A DNA stretch of 64,000 bases, taken from Bacteroides faecichinchillae JCM 17102 (lineage in GTDB: Bacteria > Bacteroidota > Bacteroidia > Bacteroidales > Bacteroidaceae). The position numbers and the translations under genes are program-made. Below the pieces are notes generated by a model, which was not told the origin of the DNA, ran no database searches, and was given only the letters and a program-made list of their open reading frames with translations. Of this stretch, positions 1 to 8,536 are shown in pieces; within the stretch, counting starts at the first letter, position 1, and each line of letters opens with the position of its first letter. The stretch is taken from positions 1 through 64,000 of the forward strand of contig NZ_BAKK01000007.1 of assembly GCF_000614145.1 (NCBI RefSeq). The letters are read 5' to 3'.

Positions 1-362
1 GTATGTTTGCGTCTAGCAAACACCCCTTTCTTTTATTTATACTAAAAAAGTATTGAATGGTACAAATATACTAACTATATTCCGCGAAATAACAGGCGGG
101 TTAGTATATTGACATCATTTAACTAATATGTGTATAACTGTTGATGTTTACTAGTAAGTGATAATAGATAAGAAAGGATAAGGGAGGTTGTTGCCATAGG
201 AAGGGTAGGGGATATGTAAAAAGGTGAAAATGAGGATGGAACTAAACTTTGGGTGCTTGTGCTAAGTAAAAAGAAACTAATGCTAACATATTACTTTTGC
301 GTAGCAGTTAGGTGTGGCTAGATTCATGTATGATCTAAGTTCTAGGGAATATAAAGCCACTA
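1..362. other. Intergenic stretch, no gene seen
   Basis: I see no coding region here. A short perfect hairpin (TGTTTGC at 4-10 and GCAAACA at 16-22, 5-nt loop) is followed on the + strand by a pyrimidine-rich run and could end an upstream transcript, but this is weak. The rest is AT-rich and featureless up to the repeat that starts at 363. Confidence 0.4.
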
Positions 363-478
363 TTTATTGTCATTTGTCACTTTTCGGAATTAAGTATCAG
401 ATAATCAATAGTAAATTGGTGATAATAGACAAGTGACAATAGAGTGACAATAGAGATTCATAACATTTCTATTGTCAC
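363..478 (-). repeat. GTGACAATA-box repeat, copy 1
   Basis: Read on the minus strand, this 116-bp segment starts with GTGACAATA, carries three boxes in the opposite orientation (TATTGTCAC, TATTGTCAC, TATTATCAC), then a TTGATTAT core, and ends with GTGACAAATGACAATAAA. The same box order and spacing recur at 3635-3748 and 45671-45785 on the plus strand. It lies 18 bp beyond the stop codon of the HU-like gene. Together with the copy at 3635-3748 it brackets the HU/VirE module in inverted orientation. Confidence 0.85.
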
Positions 479-496
479 TACTATTTAGCAAATTTG

Positions 497-1108
497 TTAT
501 TTAAATATTTGATTGTCAGCCATTAAATAGACAATTCTATTACCGCTTCCCCGAGTGGTAAGAATCCCTTTATCCACTAGATTATTGAGTTCCCGCAGTG
601 CTTTCCCCTTCAATAAACCTGTTATTTGAGTATATTCTCTGCGGGTGATAAAATGATTCTTGGTTAAAAACGCTTTAAGTCGGGAATGTCTTGTTTCTTC
701 CGGTATATCCGATGATTGTTGAAAACCGGACTTAGCACGGGATACCGTTCCCGAACTACGTCTGCGAAACCATCTTGTAGCTCTGAAATTCACATTATCG
801 AAAGAAATCGATACTGAGCGAATCTCTTTTTTATCCATCACCGGACGTGCTTTCAGGCTTGCGGAGAAATATCCGAATTCCCCCAGTTTGACATGATAAC
901 CTTCACTTAAATAATAAGAAACTTTCTCTTGGAGAGATACCATGATACCAGCTAAATCCCCCTCCGTAAAAGAAGAAGCTTCTGCTATCTCACGAAACAG
1001 TTGTTTGCTATCTATCGTTCCTTTCGATACAATTCGGGGATATAAAGGTTGGATTTCCCCGTCTCCATTCTCATTTGGTTTTCTTCGAAAATCATAATCT
1101 GCTGCCAT
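497..1108 (-). CDS. HU-like DNA-binding protein with C-terminal winged-helix-like tail
   Basis: A 203-residue protein. Residues about 28-115 match the HU-related family of Bacteroidales (helical dimerisation part, then a beta-arm region with GEFGYFSASLKARP). This family bends or coats DNA; its specific partner is unknown. Unlike standard 90-residue HU it has a C-terminal extension: a basic linker (RWFRRRSSG) and, around residues 146-196, a segment that looks like a winged helix (FLTKNHFITRREY, then LNNLVDKGILTTRGSGN). The gene diverges from the VirE-type gene at 1518, and a TATCTTTG promoter element lies at 1343-1336. In Bacteroides, HU-like and VirE genes commonly occur as a pair. The fold is well supported; the role is inferred. 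Confidence 0.85.
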   Translation of the reverse strand: MAADYDFRRKPNENGDGEIQPLYPRIVSKGTIDSKQLFREIAEASSFTEGDLAGIMVSLQEKVSYYLSEGYHVKLGEFGYFSASLKARPVMDKKEIRSVSISFDNVNFRATRWFRRRSSGTVSRAKSGFQQSSDIPEETRHSRLKAFLTKNHFITRREYTQITGLLKGKALRELNNLVDKGILTTRGSGNRIVYLMADNQIFK

Positions 1109-1240
1109 TGCATTACTTGTTTTTTGTTAGTTAATAGAATTGTTATTCAACTGATACTGCGTGTAGTAGAACAAATACTAGTAACCTTAATGTGCTGACA
1201 AGGCTCGACTAATGTTTTTTGTAAGGTGCACGTTCTCGTT

Positions 1241-1328
1241 TCATGTACGTGAACCATTCGGATGATGTACGTGAACTCAAAGGATCACGTACGTGGGCCG
1301 ATGGGACTATGTACGTAAAACGATTTTT
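1241..1328. repeat. Four 22-bp direct repeats (iteron-like array)
   Basis: GTACGT occurs at 1245, 1267, 1289 and 1311, exactly 22 bp apart. The repeat units start at 1241, 1263, 1285 and 1307 and share TCATGTACGTGAAC followed by a looser tail ending in GGA; the fourth unit is degenerate after GTACGT. The third unit contains the perfect palindrome CACGTACGTG. A 22-bp period is about two helical turns, so the sites face one side of the DNA, as in plasmid iterons or multi-site operators. The array lies between the divergent HU-like and VirE-type genes, just downstream of the predicted HU promoter. Confidence 0.85.
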
Positions 1329-1335
1329 ATCATTG

Positions 1336-1367
1336 CAAAGATACATTAATTGAAGCTTTAAAACAAC
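1336..1367 (-). promoter_or_regulatory. Promoter of the HU-like gene
   Basis: On the minus strand TATCTTTG (1343-1336) matches the Bacteroides -7 consensus TAnnTTTG, and GTTG (1367-1364) lies 20 bp upstream at the -33 position. A start near 1330 would put the 22-bp repeat array in the first part of the transcript. Confidence 0.6.
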
Positions 1368-1480
1368 TAAATAAATGGTTTATTTTCTTTTAAATAAAGG
1401 GAATTTCGCAATTTTATATGCTGAATTTATTCAACTAAAATAAAGAGGTGAAAAGATTGGTTTTGTGCTATTAATTTATC

Positions 1481-1488
1481 TATCTTTG
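1481..1488 (+). promoter_or_regulatory. -7 element of the VirE-type gene
   Basis: TATCTTTG, a perfect Bacteroides -7 element, sits 29 bp before the ATG at 1518. No TTTG is found at the ideal upstream spacing; TTTG at 1462 is too close. Confidence 0.55.
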
Positions 1489-1517
1489 AAGGATATATAA
1501 ATATTCAATAAGAAAAA

Positions 1518-3596
1518 ATGAAGATAACACAAATCAGGGAGAAAGAAGGCGTAGAAGCGTTGAGTATAATAGAGTTTGATTTGTTGAAGGAGAAAATAAA
1601 AACAGAGATAAAGACATGTCCGGTCACCGGATTACGCCAGGCCCTGCATTATGTTTTACCCGGAGATACTTGTATGTTAGCTCAAAAGCTTCCTAAAGTA
1701 ATGCCTGCTGCCGTCTTCGGACGTATTAATGGCGTAAGGCGTATGAAAACATACAATGGAGTTGTTGAACTAAGTGTCGGTCCGTTGGCTGGAAAGGCAG
1801 AAGTCGAGTTGGTGAAGAGAAAAGCGGCGGAACTGCCGCAAACCATGTTTTCCTTCATGGGGTCGAGTGGAAAATCGGTTAAGATATGGACATGTTTCAC
1901 TCGTCCGGATGGAACATTACCTCAGACTTTGGAGGAAGCGGAAATCTTTCAGGCTCATGCTTATCGGTTGGCTGTGAAGTGTTACCAACCCCAAATTCCT
2001 TTCGACATTCAGTTGAAAGAACCTACCTTGGAACAATATTCGCGATTGAGTTATGATCCCGAACCTTTTTATCGGGCGAATTCCGTCGCTTTCTATCTAT
2101 CTCAACCTTTGGGGATGCCTAAGGAAACAACTTACCGCGAAAAAGCAGTTGCAGAGAAATCTCCTTGGCAACGTATTGTACCCGGGTATGATGCAAAAGA
2201 CGCATTAGCATTACTTTACGAAGCAGCTTTGCGGAAAACGTTGGAAGAAATGAAGGATGGGTGGACACCGGAGACAGATTTACAATCTTTGGTGATACAG
2301 CTGGCTAGGAATTGTTTTCTTTCCGGTATTCCTGAAGAAGAGGTGACTCGAAGGACTATTCATCGGTATTATGTTGCCGCACAAGCAATGCTGGTCCGCG
2401 CGATGATAGGAAATGTATATAAGGAGTGCAAAGGTTTCGGTAAGAAGGATGGACTGACAAAAGAACAATACCTTGCTTTGCAAACGGAAGAATTTATGAA
2501 TCGACGTTATGAATTCCGGTACAACACACAGATAGGAGAGGTTGAATATCGGGATCGTTGTTCGTTCTATTTTCGTTTCCGGCCGTTGGATAAGCGGATG
2601 CAGAATAGTATCCTATTGGATGCACAAAGTGAAGGTATTGCGGTATGGGATCGTGATGTGGATCGTTATTTGTATTCAAATCGTGTACCTGTTTATAATC
2701 CGTTAGAAGAATTTATCTTTCATCTTCCCAATTGGGATCGGAAAGATCGGATAACGGAATTGGCAGCCCGTGTTCCTTGTGATAATCCACATTGGAACAT
2801 GCTTTTTCATCGTTGGTTTCTGAATATGGTGTTGCATTGGCGAGGGCTTGATAAACAGTATGCAAACAGTACTTCTCCCTTATTGGTGGGGGCACAGGGA
2901 ACTCATAAATCTACCTTTTGCCGAGATTTGATACCACCCGAACTTCGTGGTTATTATACCGATAGCATTGATTTCAGCCGAAAGCGGGATGCGGAAATGT
3001 ATCTGAATCGCTTTGCGTTGATTAATATTGATGAATTTGATCAGATAACTCTTACGCAACAAGGTTTCTTGAAACATATTTTGCAAAAGCCGGTAGTTAA
3101 TCTTCGCAAACCTTACGGAAATTCGGTACAGGAACTGCAACGTTATGCTTCATTTATTGCCACTAGCAATCAAAAGGATTTGCTGACTGATCCTTCGGGT
3201 AGTCGTCGTTTTATCTGTATTGAGGTAAAAGATGCTATTGATACGACTCGCCCGATTGACTATCAGCAGTTGTATGCACAGGCGATGTATGAGATTTATC
3301 ATGGGGAACGGTATTGGTTTGATGAGAAAGATGAGGATATTTTGAAGCAAAGTAACCGGGAGTTTGAGCAGACGCCTCCTGCTATTCAGTTGTTTTATCA
3401 TTATTTCAAGGCTGCAGGAGATGATCGGGAAGGAGAGTTCCTTTCTCCGATGGAAATTCTGGATTATTTGCAAAAAAGGACGACTATTTCTTTGTCTTCC
3501 GGCAAAGCAAATCACTTTGGAAGATTGCTTCAAAAAGCCGGAATACCTTCAAGACACACCAACAAAGGGACTGTATATCGGGTAGTTAAGTTGTAA
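1518..3596 (+). CDS. VirE-type primase/helicase (BT4734_N, VirE ATPase, DUF3874)
   Basis: A 692-residue protein with three parts. Residues about 35-190 resemble the BT4734-like/VirE N-terminal domain, which is thought to be a divergent primase. Residues about 390-610 form the VirE P-loop ATPase: Walker A GAQGTHKST (458-466, Lys464; the glycine usual before the lysine is a histidine), Walker B with Asp505-Glu506 (NIDEFD), and a sensor-1-like FIATSNQ. Residues about 620-692 look like DUF3874. The family is related to D5-like superfamily 3 helicases of plasmids and phages, so a role in replicating a small element is plausible but inferred. It is divergent from the HU-like gene and followed by repeat copy 2 after 38 bp. 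The cassette is common in Bacteroides, yet its function is not established. Confidence 0.85.
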   Translation: MKITQIREKEGVEALSIIEFDLLKEKIKTEIKTCPVTGLRQALHYVLPGDTCMLAQKLPKVMPAAVFGRINGVRRMKTYNGVVELSVGPLAGKAEVELVKRKAAELPQTMFSFMGSSGKSVKIWTCFTRPDGTLPQTLEEAEIFQAHAYRLAVKCYQPQIPFDIQLKEPTLEQYSRLSYDPEPFYRANSVAFYLSQPLGMPKETTYREKAVAEKSPWQRIVPGYDAKDALALLYEAALRKTLEEMKDGWTPETDLQSLVIQLARNCFLSGIPEEEVTRRTIHRYYVAAQAMLVRAMIGNVYKECKGFGKKDGLTKEQYLALQTEEFMNRRYEFRYNTQIGEVEYRDRCSFYFRFRPLDKRMQNSILLDAQSEGIAVWDRDVDRYLYSNRVPVYNPLEEFIFHLPNWDRKDRITELAARVPCDNPHWNMLFHRWFLNMVLHWRGLDKQYANSTSPLLVGAQGTHKSTFCRDLIPPELRGYYTDSIDFSRKRDAEMYLNRFALINIDEFDQITLTQQGFLKHILQKPVVNLRKPYGNSVQELQRYASFIATSNQKDLLTDPSGSRRFICIEVKDAIDTTRPIDYQQLYAQAMYEIYHGERYWFDEKDEDILKQSNREFEQTPPAIQLFYHYFKAAGDDREGEFLSPMEILDYLQKRTTISLSSGKANHFGRLLQKAGIPSRHTNKGTVYRVVKL

Positions 3597-3634
3597 AATG
3601 AGTGAATGATAATATAAAAATTAGTGGCAATAAA

Positions 3635-3748
3635 GTGACAATAGAAACTGATATTTTTCTATTATCACTTTATTGTCACTGCCTGTTGTCACTAATTTTC
3701 TGTTGATTATTAGTGACTTAACTATAAAAAGTGACAAGTGACAATAAA
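3635..3748 (+). repeat. GTGACAATA-box repeat, copy 2
   Basis: This 114-bp segment begins with GTGACAATAG and has inverted boxes (TATTATCAC, TATTGTCAC, TGTTGTCAC), a TTGATTAT core at about 3702, and ends with GTGACAAGTGACAATAAA (3731-3748). It has the same layout as the copies at 363-478 (minus) and 45671-45785 (plus). It starts 38 bp after the VirE stop codon. The rest of the 3597-3867 gap holds nothing else I recognise. Confidence 0.85.
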
Positions 3749-3867
3749 AAGGACTTATAAATCATAGAGTGCCTTGAGTTCAAGTTGTAACTGTTGGTTT
3801 ATAATCTAGTATAGAAAATTAATATTAGAGAGAAGCCATTGAAAAAGTGTATTTCCTTATTGAGTTA

Positions 3868-4515
3868 TCAGATATATTCCTTAATCTTCTCGGCGGAATC
3901 TACAATATAAGAGGGATTGAACTTTTCCAGTTCAGTTCGTGGACGAAATCCCCATGTAACTCCACAGGCAGTAATTCCGGCATTAGCGGCTGTTTGCATA
4001 TCTACTCCTGAATCTCCCACATAGAGCACTTCTTTTTTGTCTACGCTGGCTATTTTTAGTATGTCAAAAACGATGGTCGGATCAGGTTTCACATTCCTTC
4101 CTTCGCGTTGACCAAACACTGCTGTAAAATGGATTTCGGGGAAATAATGTTCAATCAGCTTTTGTGTTGCCGAATGATATTTATTAGAAGCAACGGCTAA
4201 CTGAATACCGGCAGTTTGCAAATTGGATAATAATTCGGGAATACCGGGATAAGGGCAACTATCATCTGCATTATGTTGATCGTAGTAAGGGATAAATTGC
4301 TTGCGGACACGAAGTACATTCTCTTCACTTTTCTCTCCTTCGGGAAGTGCCCGTTCAAAGAGTTTATTGATTCCATTTCCTACCATGAAGTGATATTGGT
4401 CAATTTCATGAGTAGGATATCCTAATTTATTTAAAGCATAATTAGTACTATGTGCCAAGTCGGCAATTGTATTGAGTAAAGTACCGTCTAAGTCGAATAT
4501 AACTAGTTTTTTCAT
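3868..4515 (-). CDS. HAD-family phosphatase, phosphoglycolate phosphatase-like
   Basis: A HAD-superfamily hydrolase of about 215 residues. Motif I is FDLDGTLLNT near the N-terminus, motif II is in LAVASNK, motif III involves the lysine of RNVKPDP, and motif IV is YVGDSGVDM. The helical cap between motifs I and II is the C1 type seen in Gph/PGMB-like phosphatases, so the substrate is probably a small phosphorylated metabolite such as 2-phosphoglycolate. I chose the ATG at 4515 because it gives the usual MKKLVIFDLDG start; an in-frame ATG six codons upstream (4533) is possible. It lies 40 bp downstream of the DUF4861 gene and is probably co-transcribed with it. Confidence 0.85.
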   Translation of the reverse strand: MKKLVIFDLDGTLLNTIADLAHSTNYALNKLGYPTHEIDQYHFMVGNGINKLFERALPEGEKSEENVLRVRKQFIPYYDQHNADDSCPYPGIPELLSNLQTAGIQLAVASNKYHSATQKLIEHYFPEIHFTAVFGQREGRNVKPDPTIVFDILKIASVDKKEVLYVGDSGVDMQTAANAGITACGVTWGFRPRTELEKFNPSYIVDSAEKIKEYI

Positions 4516-4555
4516 TGTGATTTTGAATGTCAATTATGTGTAACTAAAGATTCAT

Positions 4556-5776
4556 TTACTTAACTTTGATTTTTATCGGATGATCTAATTCTTCTTTCCA
4601 TTGGAGAAGATAGGCGAACCACGCTTCAGGTGTTTTATATCCGAAAGTCTCTTTCATAGAGGTGAAAGTAGTGTAATAATCGAAATAATTGGCCTGCGGT
4701 GCACCAACCGTATACAGATAGTTATCTTTGTCTTTCTCTTCCGATTGAACGTAACGTTGAGGAATACATGTTCCCAGCCCAACCGTTTCTTTGGCATATT
4801 TGACAGTATCATTTACGGGCCAGTCCGTTCCCCAACTGCCCACTAATCCTTTGTGGTCTGAGTATGAAACAGATCCGATAATATCTTGTACGCCTGTACA
4901 GAAAGTTTCATTTTTTAATGGCTCGTCAAAAAAGGCTTCAATATGCAGGTCACGATGTCCGGCATAAAGGGGGTAACGTGTCATCATGTTCAGTTCAGCA
5001 CCTTGATATTTCCATCCTGTAACTTCAATCTCTGCAATTACACGAACAGGTCCGTAAGATATAATACGTTCGGTACGGGTATCCACGGGAGTGATATGTG
5101 TTGCTTTCTTTCCATTCCAACCTTTGAAAGCTCCTGGTCCGCAACTATCAAATACGCGGAGTACGTCGTCACCGAATCCTTTTGCTAATTGCGCGTCTGT
5201 AGGATAGAACTGAGACTCTTTGATTTCAAGACCTTTGTTGAACTTACCGTAAATATCCGGTGTCTGTTTCTCGTTAAAGTAAAGACGATATCCCACCAAT
5301 TCGGATTCCAGAACCGGACCATGCGGACGTATCATATTATAGATCTCACTTGAACCGGGCACTGTGATAGATTGTACCGATTGGTGTCTGTTTTTTCGTG
5401 GCTCTGCAATAAACATTTCCGAGTAAACACGTGCCGGATAAGTCTTGGAACTTTTTTCCGAAGAGAGCATAACTTTAAAAGTCTTTTTTCCTTGAGCCGG
5501 AAGATCGGTAACGAACACGAGCTCGTCCATCTTGTGATCTCTGTCCATGTCATCAAGTTGAGAAGGTATTTCTATATTCTCTTCCGTTACAACGGCTGAT
5601 TTTATTTTAAATCCTACTTTTAGTTTCTGTAGATTGATAACAACGGCTGCATCTGTCTTTGCATGTTCCCAGTTATTGCTGACTTCTATGGTCAGTGACT
5701 TTTCTTGTTTTTGTGCATTCAGTGGCAGTGAACAACAGCCTATTAAAAGTGTGGTGATGATGAAATTATTTATCAT
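4556..5776 (-). CDS. DUF4861 family secreted protein
   Basis: A 406-residue exported protein. The N-terminus is a hydrophobic signal peptide (FIITTLLIGCCSLPLNA) that could be cut either by signal peptidase I after NAQ or at a lipobox-like cysteine. The mature part matches DUF4861, a Bacteroidota family with a beta-sandwich fold similar to sugar-active proteins, and often found near glycan-degradation genes. No catalytic residues can be named. A -7 element TATTTTTG lies at 5825-5818. The next gene downstream encodes a HAD phosphatase. Function unknown. Confidence 0.8.
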   Translation of the reverse strand: MINNFIITTLLIGCCSLPLNAQKQEKSLTIEVSNNWEHAKTDAAVVINLQKLKVGFKIKSAVVTEENIEIPSQLDDMDRDHKMDELVFVTDLPAQGKKTFKVMLSSEKSSKTYPARVYSEMFIAEPRKNRHQSVQSITVPGSSEIYNMIRPHGPVLESELVGYRLYFNEKQTPDIYGKFNKGLEIKESQFYPTDAQLAKGFGDDVLRVFDSCGPGAFKGWNGKKATHITPVDTRTERIISYGPVRVIAEIEVTGWKYQGAELNMMTRYPLYAGHRDLHIEAFFDEPLKNETFCTGVQDIIGSVSYSDHKGLVGSWGTDWPVNDTVKYAKETVGLGTCIPQRYVQSEEKDKDNYLYTVGAPQANYFDYYTTFTSMKETFGYKTPEAWFAYLLQWKEELDHPIKIKVK

Positions 5777-5817
5777 GATTCGGAAGATGATTATAATACT
5801 TTTATGTTTTTATGATG

Positions 5818-5825
5818 CAAAAATA
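5818..5825 (-). promoter_or_regulatory. -7 element for DUF4861/HAD genes
   Basis: On the minus strand TATTTTTG matches TAnnTTTG and lies about 40 bp before the DUF4861 ATG. No clear -33 partner is visible. Confidence 0.4.
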
Positions 5826-5862
5826 ATTGAAAAACCGGCAGGGTGTTCACTTATTTACACAC

Positions 5863-5897
5863 TTTGCGTGTTTTTATGCAGAAAGTTTCTATCTTTG
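5863..5897 (+). promoter_or_regulatory. Promoter of fabI
   Basis: TATCTTTG at 5890-5897 is a perfect Bacteroides -7 element, 24 bp before the fabI ATG. TTTG at 5863-5866 lies 23 bp upstream, slightly further than the usual 19-21 bp. Confidence 0.6.
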
Positions 5898-5921
5898 CAC
5901 AAAATTTAACTGTTATAAGAT

Positions 5922-6779
5922 ATGAGTTACAACTTGTTGAAAGGAAAAAGAGGTATAATCTTCGGTGCTCTTAACGACCAGTCAATTGCTTGGAAAGTAG
6001 CAGAGCGTGCTGTAGAAGAAGGTGCAACTATTACATTATCAAATACTCCAATGGCTATCCGTATGGGTGAAGTTAATGCATTGGCAGAGAAATTGAATTG
6101 TCAGGTCATTCCTGCAGATGCGACTAACGTGGAGGATTTGTCGAATGTATTCAAAACCTCTATGGACATATTGAATGGGCAAATAGACTTTGTTCTTCAC
6201 TCTATCGGTATGTCTCCCAATGTGCGCAAGAAACGTACTTACGATGACCTTGATTATGGAATGTTGGATAAAACATTGGATATTTCAGCTGTTTCATTTC
6301 ATAAAATGATTCAGGCTGCTAAGAAGTTGAATGCTATTGCTGATTATGGATCTATCGTGGCATTGAGTTATGTGGCTGCACAGCGTACATTCTATGGATA
6401 CAATGATATGGCAGATGCAAAAGCATTGCTGGAGTCTATTGCACGTAGTTTTGGTTACATTTACGGACGTGAACATAGCGTACGTGTGAATACAATATCT
6501 CAGTCGCCTACTTTCACTACAGCCGGTTCGGGTGTAAAAGGTATGGATAAGTTGTATGACTTTGCAAATCGTATGTCTCCATTGGGAAATGCAACTGCTG
6601 ACGAATGTGCTGATTATTGCATCGTTATGTTTTCTGATCTTACCCGTAAGGTTACAATGCAGAATCTTTTCCATGATGGCGGGTTCTCTAGTGTAGGTAT
6701 GAGTCTTCGTGCAATGGCCACTTATGAGAAAGGTCTGGATGAATATATGGACGAAAACGGTAATATTATTTACGGATAA
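5922..6779 (+). CDS. fabI: Enoyl-[acyl-carrier-protein] reductase (NADH)
   Basis: A 285-residue FabI. It catalyses the last reduction step of each cycle of type II fatty acid synthesis. The N-terminal glycine motif is the FabI variant (GIIFGALNDQSIAWKVA), and the catalytic segment is SYVAAQRTFYGYNDMADAKA with the Tyr-x6-Lys arrangement, followed by the SQSPTFTTAGSG loop near the inhibitor/substrate site. Length is a little over the E. coli enzyme (262). It is followed after 4 bp by the GldB-like lipoprotein gene, so the two probably share a transcript. Its promoter is at 5863-5897. Confidence 0.97.
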   Translation: MSYNLLKGKRGIIFGALNDQSIAWKVAERAVEEGATITLSNTPMAIRMGEVNALAEKLNCQVIPADATNVEDLSNVFKTSMDILNGQIDFVLHSIGMSPNVRKKRTYDDLDYGMLDKTLDISAVSFHKMIQAAKKLNAIADYGSIVALSYVAAQRTFYGYNDMADAKALLESIARSFGYIYGREHSVRVNTISQSPTFTTAGSGVKGMDKLYDFANRMSPLGNATADECADYCIVMFSDLTRKVTMQNLFHDGGFSSVGMSLRAMATYEKGLDEYMDENGNIIYG

Positions 6780-6783
6780 AAAG

Positions 6784-7788
6784 ATGAAACTACGGATCTC
6801 TCTTCTGGTTGTATTAATATGTATCCTTTTTACCTCCTGTGGAATAAGCACATGGACGAACGGGCAGAAGGAAGAAGAGATTTCTGTTCTAAGATATGAT
6901 AAGCTGTTGAGCGAATATGTTCGCTCTAACAGCTTTTCTGCTAAACAAAAATTGATAATGAACTATCAGCAACCTACCAAAATCTTGATAGAAGATGTGT
7001 TGTCGATAGGTCAAGTAAGAGATGATGCTATTTCTCAACGCTTACAGAGTTATTATTCGGATACTATTTTGATTCGTTTGCTGAACGATGTAGATAAGAA
7101 GTTTCCTAATCTGGATGCAGTGGAGAAAGATTTGAATAAAGGCTTTCGGAAACTAAAAAAGGAAGTTCCTGAGATGAAAGTGCCGTTTATTTATTCACAA
7201 GTGTCGGCATTTAACGAGTCCATCGTTGTAGTGGATACCTTGTTGGGAATCAGCCTTGATAAATATATGGGGGAAGATTATCCTCTTTATAAGCGTTTTT
7301 ATTACGATTATCAGTGTCGTTCCATGCGTCCGGAACGAATTGCTCCGGATTGTTTTGTGTTTTATCTCTTGAGTCGTTATGGTTTGGATTATCATGAGGG
7401 CATATGTTTGATCGACAGGATGCTGCATTATGGAAAGATTCATTTTGTGATGCAGAGTCTGTTGGAGTATAATAATATCGGCCAGGCAATAGGATATTCT
7501 GAAGAAGAGCATAAATGGTGTAAGGAACATGAAAAGGATATTTGGAATTACATTCTGACAAATGATCACCTATATGCACGCGACCCGATGATTATCCGGT
7601 ATTATATGCAACCGGCGGCAGCTATCGATATGTTGGGGGAACAAGCTCCGGCATCAATTGGCACTTGGATGGGAGCGCAGATTATTGCTTCTTATATGAA
7701 GAAACATAAAGAACTTAAACTGAAAGACTTGCTGGAAATAACCGATTATCATAAATTGTTCAAAGAATCCGGTTATCTGGCTTCTTAA
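6784..7788 (+). CDS. GldB-like lipoprotein
   Basis: A 334-residue lipoprotein. I start it at the ATG at 6784, four bases after the fabI stop, because this gives a clean signal peptide with lipobox FTSC (MKLRISLLVVLICILFTSCG); an in-frame start at 6709 would lie inside fabI and has no signal peptide. The body resembles GldB, a gliding-motility lipoprotein of Bacteroidota: RYDKLLSEY near the N-terminus, the FIYSQVSAFNESIVV segment, and YFYDYQCRSMRPERIAPD-like spacing in the middle. In non-gliding Bacteroides the role is unclear, perhaps envelope or type IX-related. It lies in an operon with fabI. Confidence 0.8.
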   Translation: MKLRISLLVVLICILFTSCGISTWTNGQKEEEISVLRYDKLLSEYVRSNSFSAKQKLIMNYQQPTKILIEDVLSIGQVRDDAISQRLQSYYSDTILIRLLNDVDKKFPNLDAVEKDLNKGFRKLKKEVPEMKVPFIYSQVSAFNESIVVVDTLLGISLDKYMGEDYPLYKRFYYDYQCRSMRPERIAPDCFVFYLLSRYGLDYHEGICLIDRMLHYGKIHFVMQSLLEYNNIGQAIGYSEEEHKWCKEHEKDIWNYILTNDHLYARDPMIIRYYMQPAAAIDMLGEQAPASIGTWMGAQIIASYMKKHKELKLKDLLEITDYHKLFKESGYLAS

Positions 7789-7831
7789 CTATATCCAGTT
7801 TCATTCTTCATTCTTAACTCTTTATTAAAAA

Positions 7832-8536
7832 ATGGAAACTGCTCTTTATCTGTTACCTGTTACGTTGGGTGATACATCTATTGAGAAGGTGTTGCCTTCT
7901 TATAATGCAGAAATAATTCGTGGTATCCGGCATTTTATAGTCGAAGATATCCGTTCGGCTCGTCGTTTTCTGAAAAAGGTTGATCATGATATCGATATTG
8001 ACTCATTGACATTCTATCCATTAAACAAACATACATCTCCTGAAGATATTTCCAGCTATTTGAAACCATTGATTGATGGCGCTTCTATGGGAGTAATCTC
8101 CGAAGCGGGCTGTCCGGCAGTGGCCGATCCGGGAGCAGATGTAGTTGCCATTGCACAGCGTAAAAAATTGAAAGTGGTCCCTTTAGTCGGACCTTCTTCT
8201 ATCATTCTTTCTGTGATGGCTTCGGGATTTAATGGACAAAGCTTTGCGTTTCATGGATATCTGCCAATTGAACCGAGAGAGCGTTCGAAAAAACTGAAAG
8301 CTTTGGAACAACGGGCTTATACTGAAAACCAGACACAGTTATTTATTGAGACACCTTACCGTAACCATAAGATGATAGAAGATATCTTACAGAATTGTCG
8401 TCCTCAGACTAAACTCTGTATTGCTGCTAATATCACTTGTGACGATGAATATATACAAACCCGTGCAGTAAAGGATTGGAAGGGAAATCTTCCTGACTTA
8501 TCTAAGATTCCTTGTATTTTTCTCTTATACAAATAA
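7832..8536 (+). CDS. Tetrapyrrole-methylase family SAM methyltransferase (RsmI-like)
   Basis: A 234-residue SAM-dependent methylase. Features of the family are YLLPVTLGD at the N-terminus, VISEAGCPAVADPGAD (the RsmI signature region), VVPLVGPSSIILSVMASGF, and LFIETPYRNHKM. RsmI makes the 2'-O-methyl of C1402 in 16S rRNA; this shorter Bacteroidota version lacks the C-terminal extension of RsmI, so the exact target is inferred. The gene ends convergently with the minus-strand membrane-protein gene, with a 35-bp overlap of the two 3' ends. Confidence 0.88.
   Translation: METALYLLPVTLGDTSIEKVLPSYNAEIIRGIRHFIVEDIRSARRFLKKVDHDIDIDSLTFYPLNKHTSPEDISSYLKPLIDGASMGVISEAGCPAVADPGADVVAIAQRKKLKVVPLVGPSSIILSVMASGFNGQSFAFHGYLPIEPRERSKKLKALEQRAYTENQTQLFIETPYRNHKMIEDILQNCRPQTKLCIAANITCDDEYIQTRAVKDWKGNLPDLSKIPCIFLLYK

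Noticed and set aside
1241..1328. CRISPR array
   Set aside because: Period is only 22 bp with no room for spacers, and no cas genes are in the window.
6709..6783. Longer N-terminus for the GldB-like gene
   Set aside because: It lies within fabI in another frame and would bury the lipoprotein signal peptide; the ATG at 6784 is far better.
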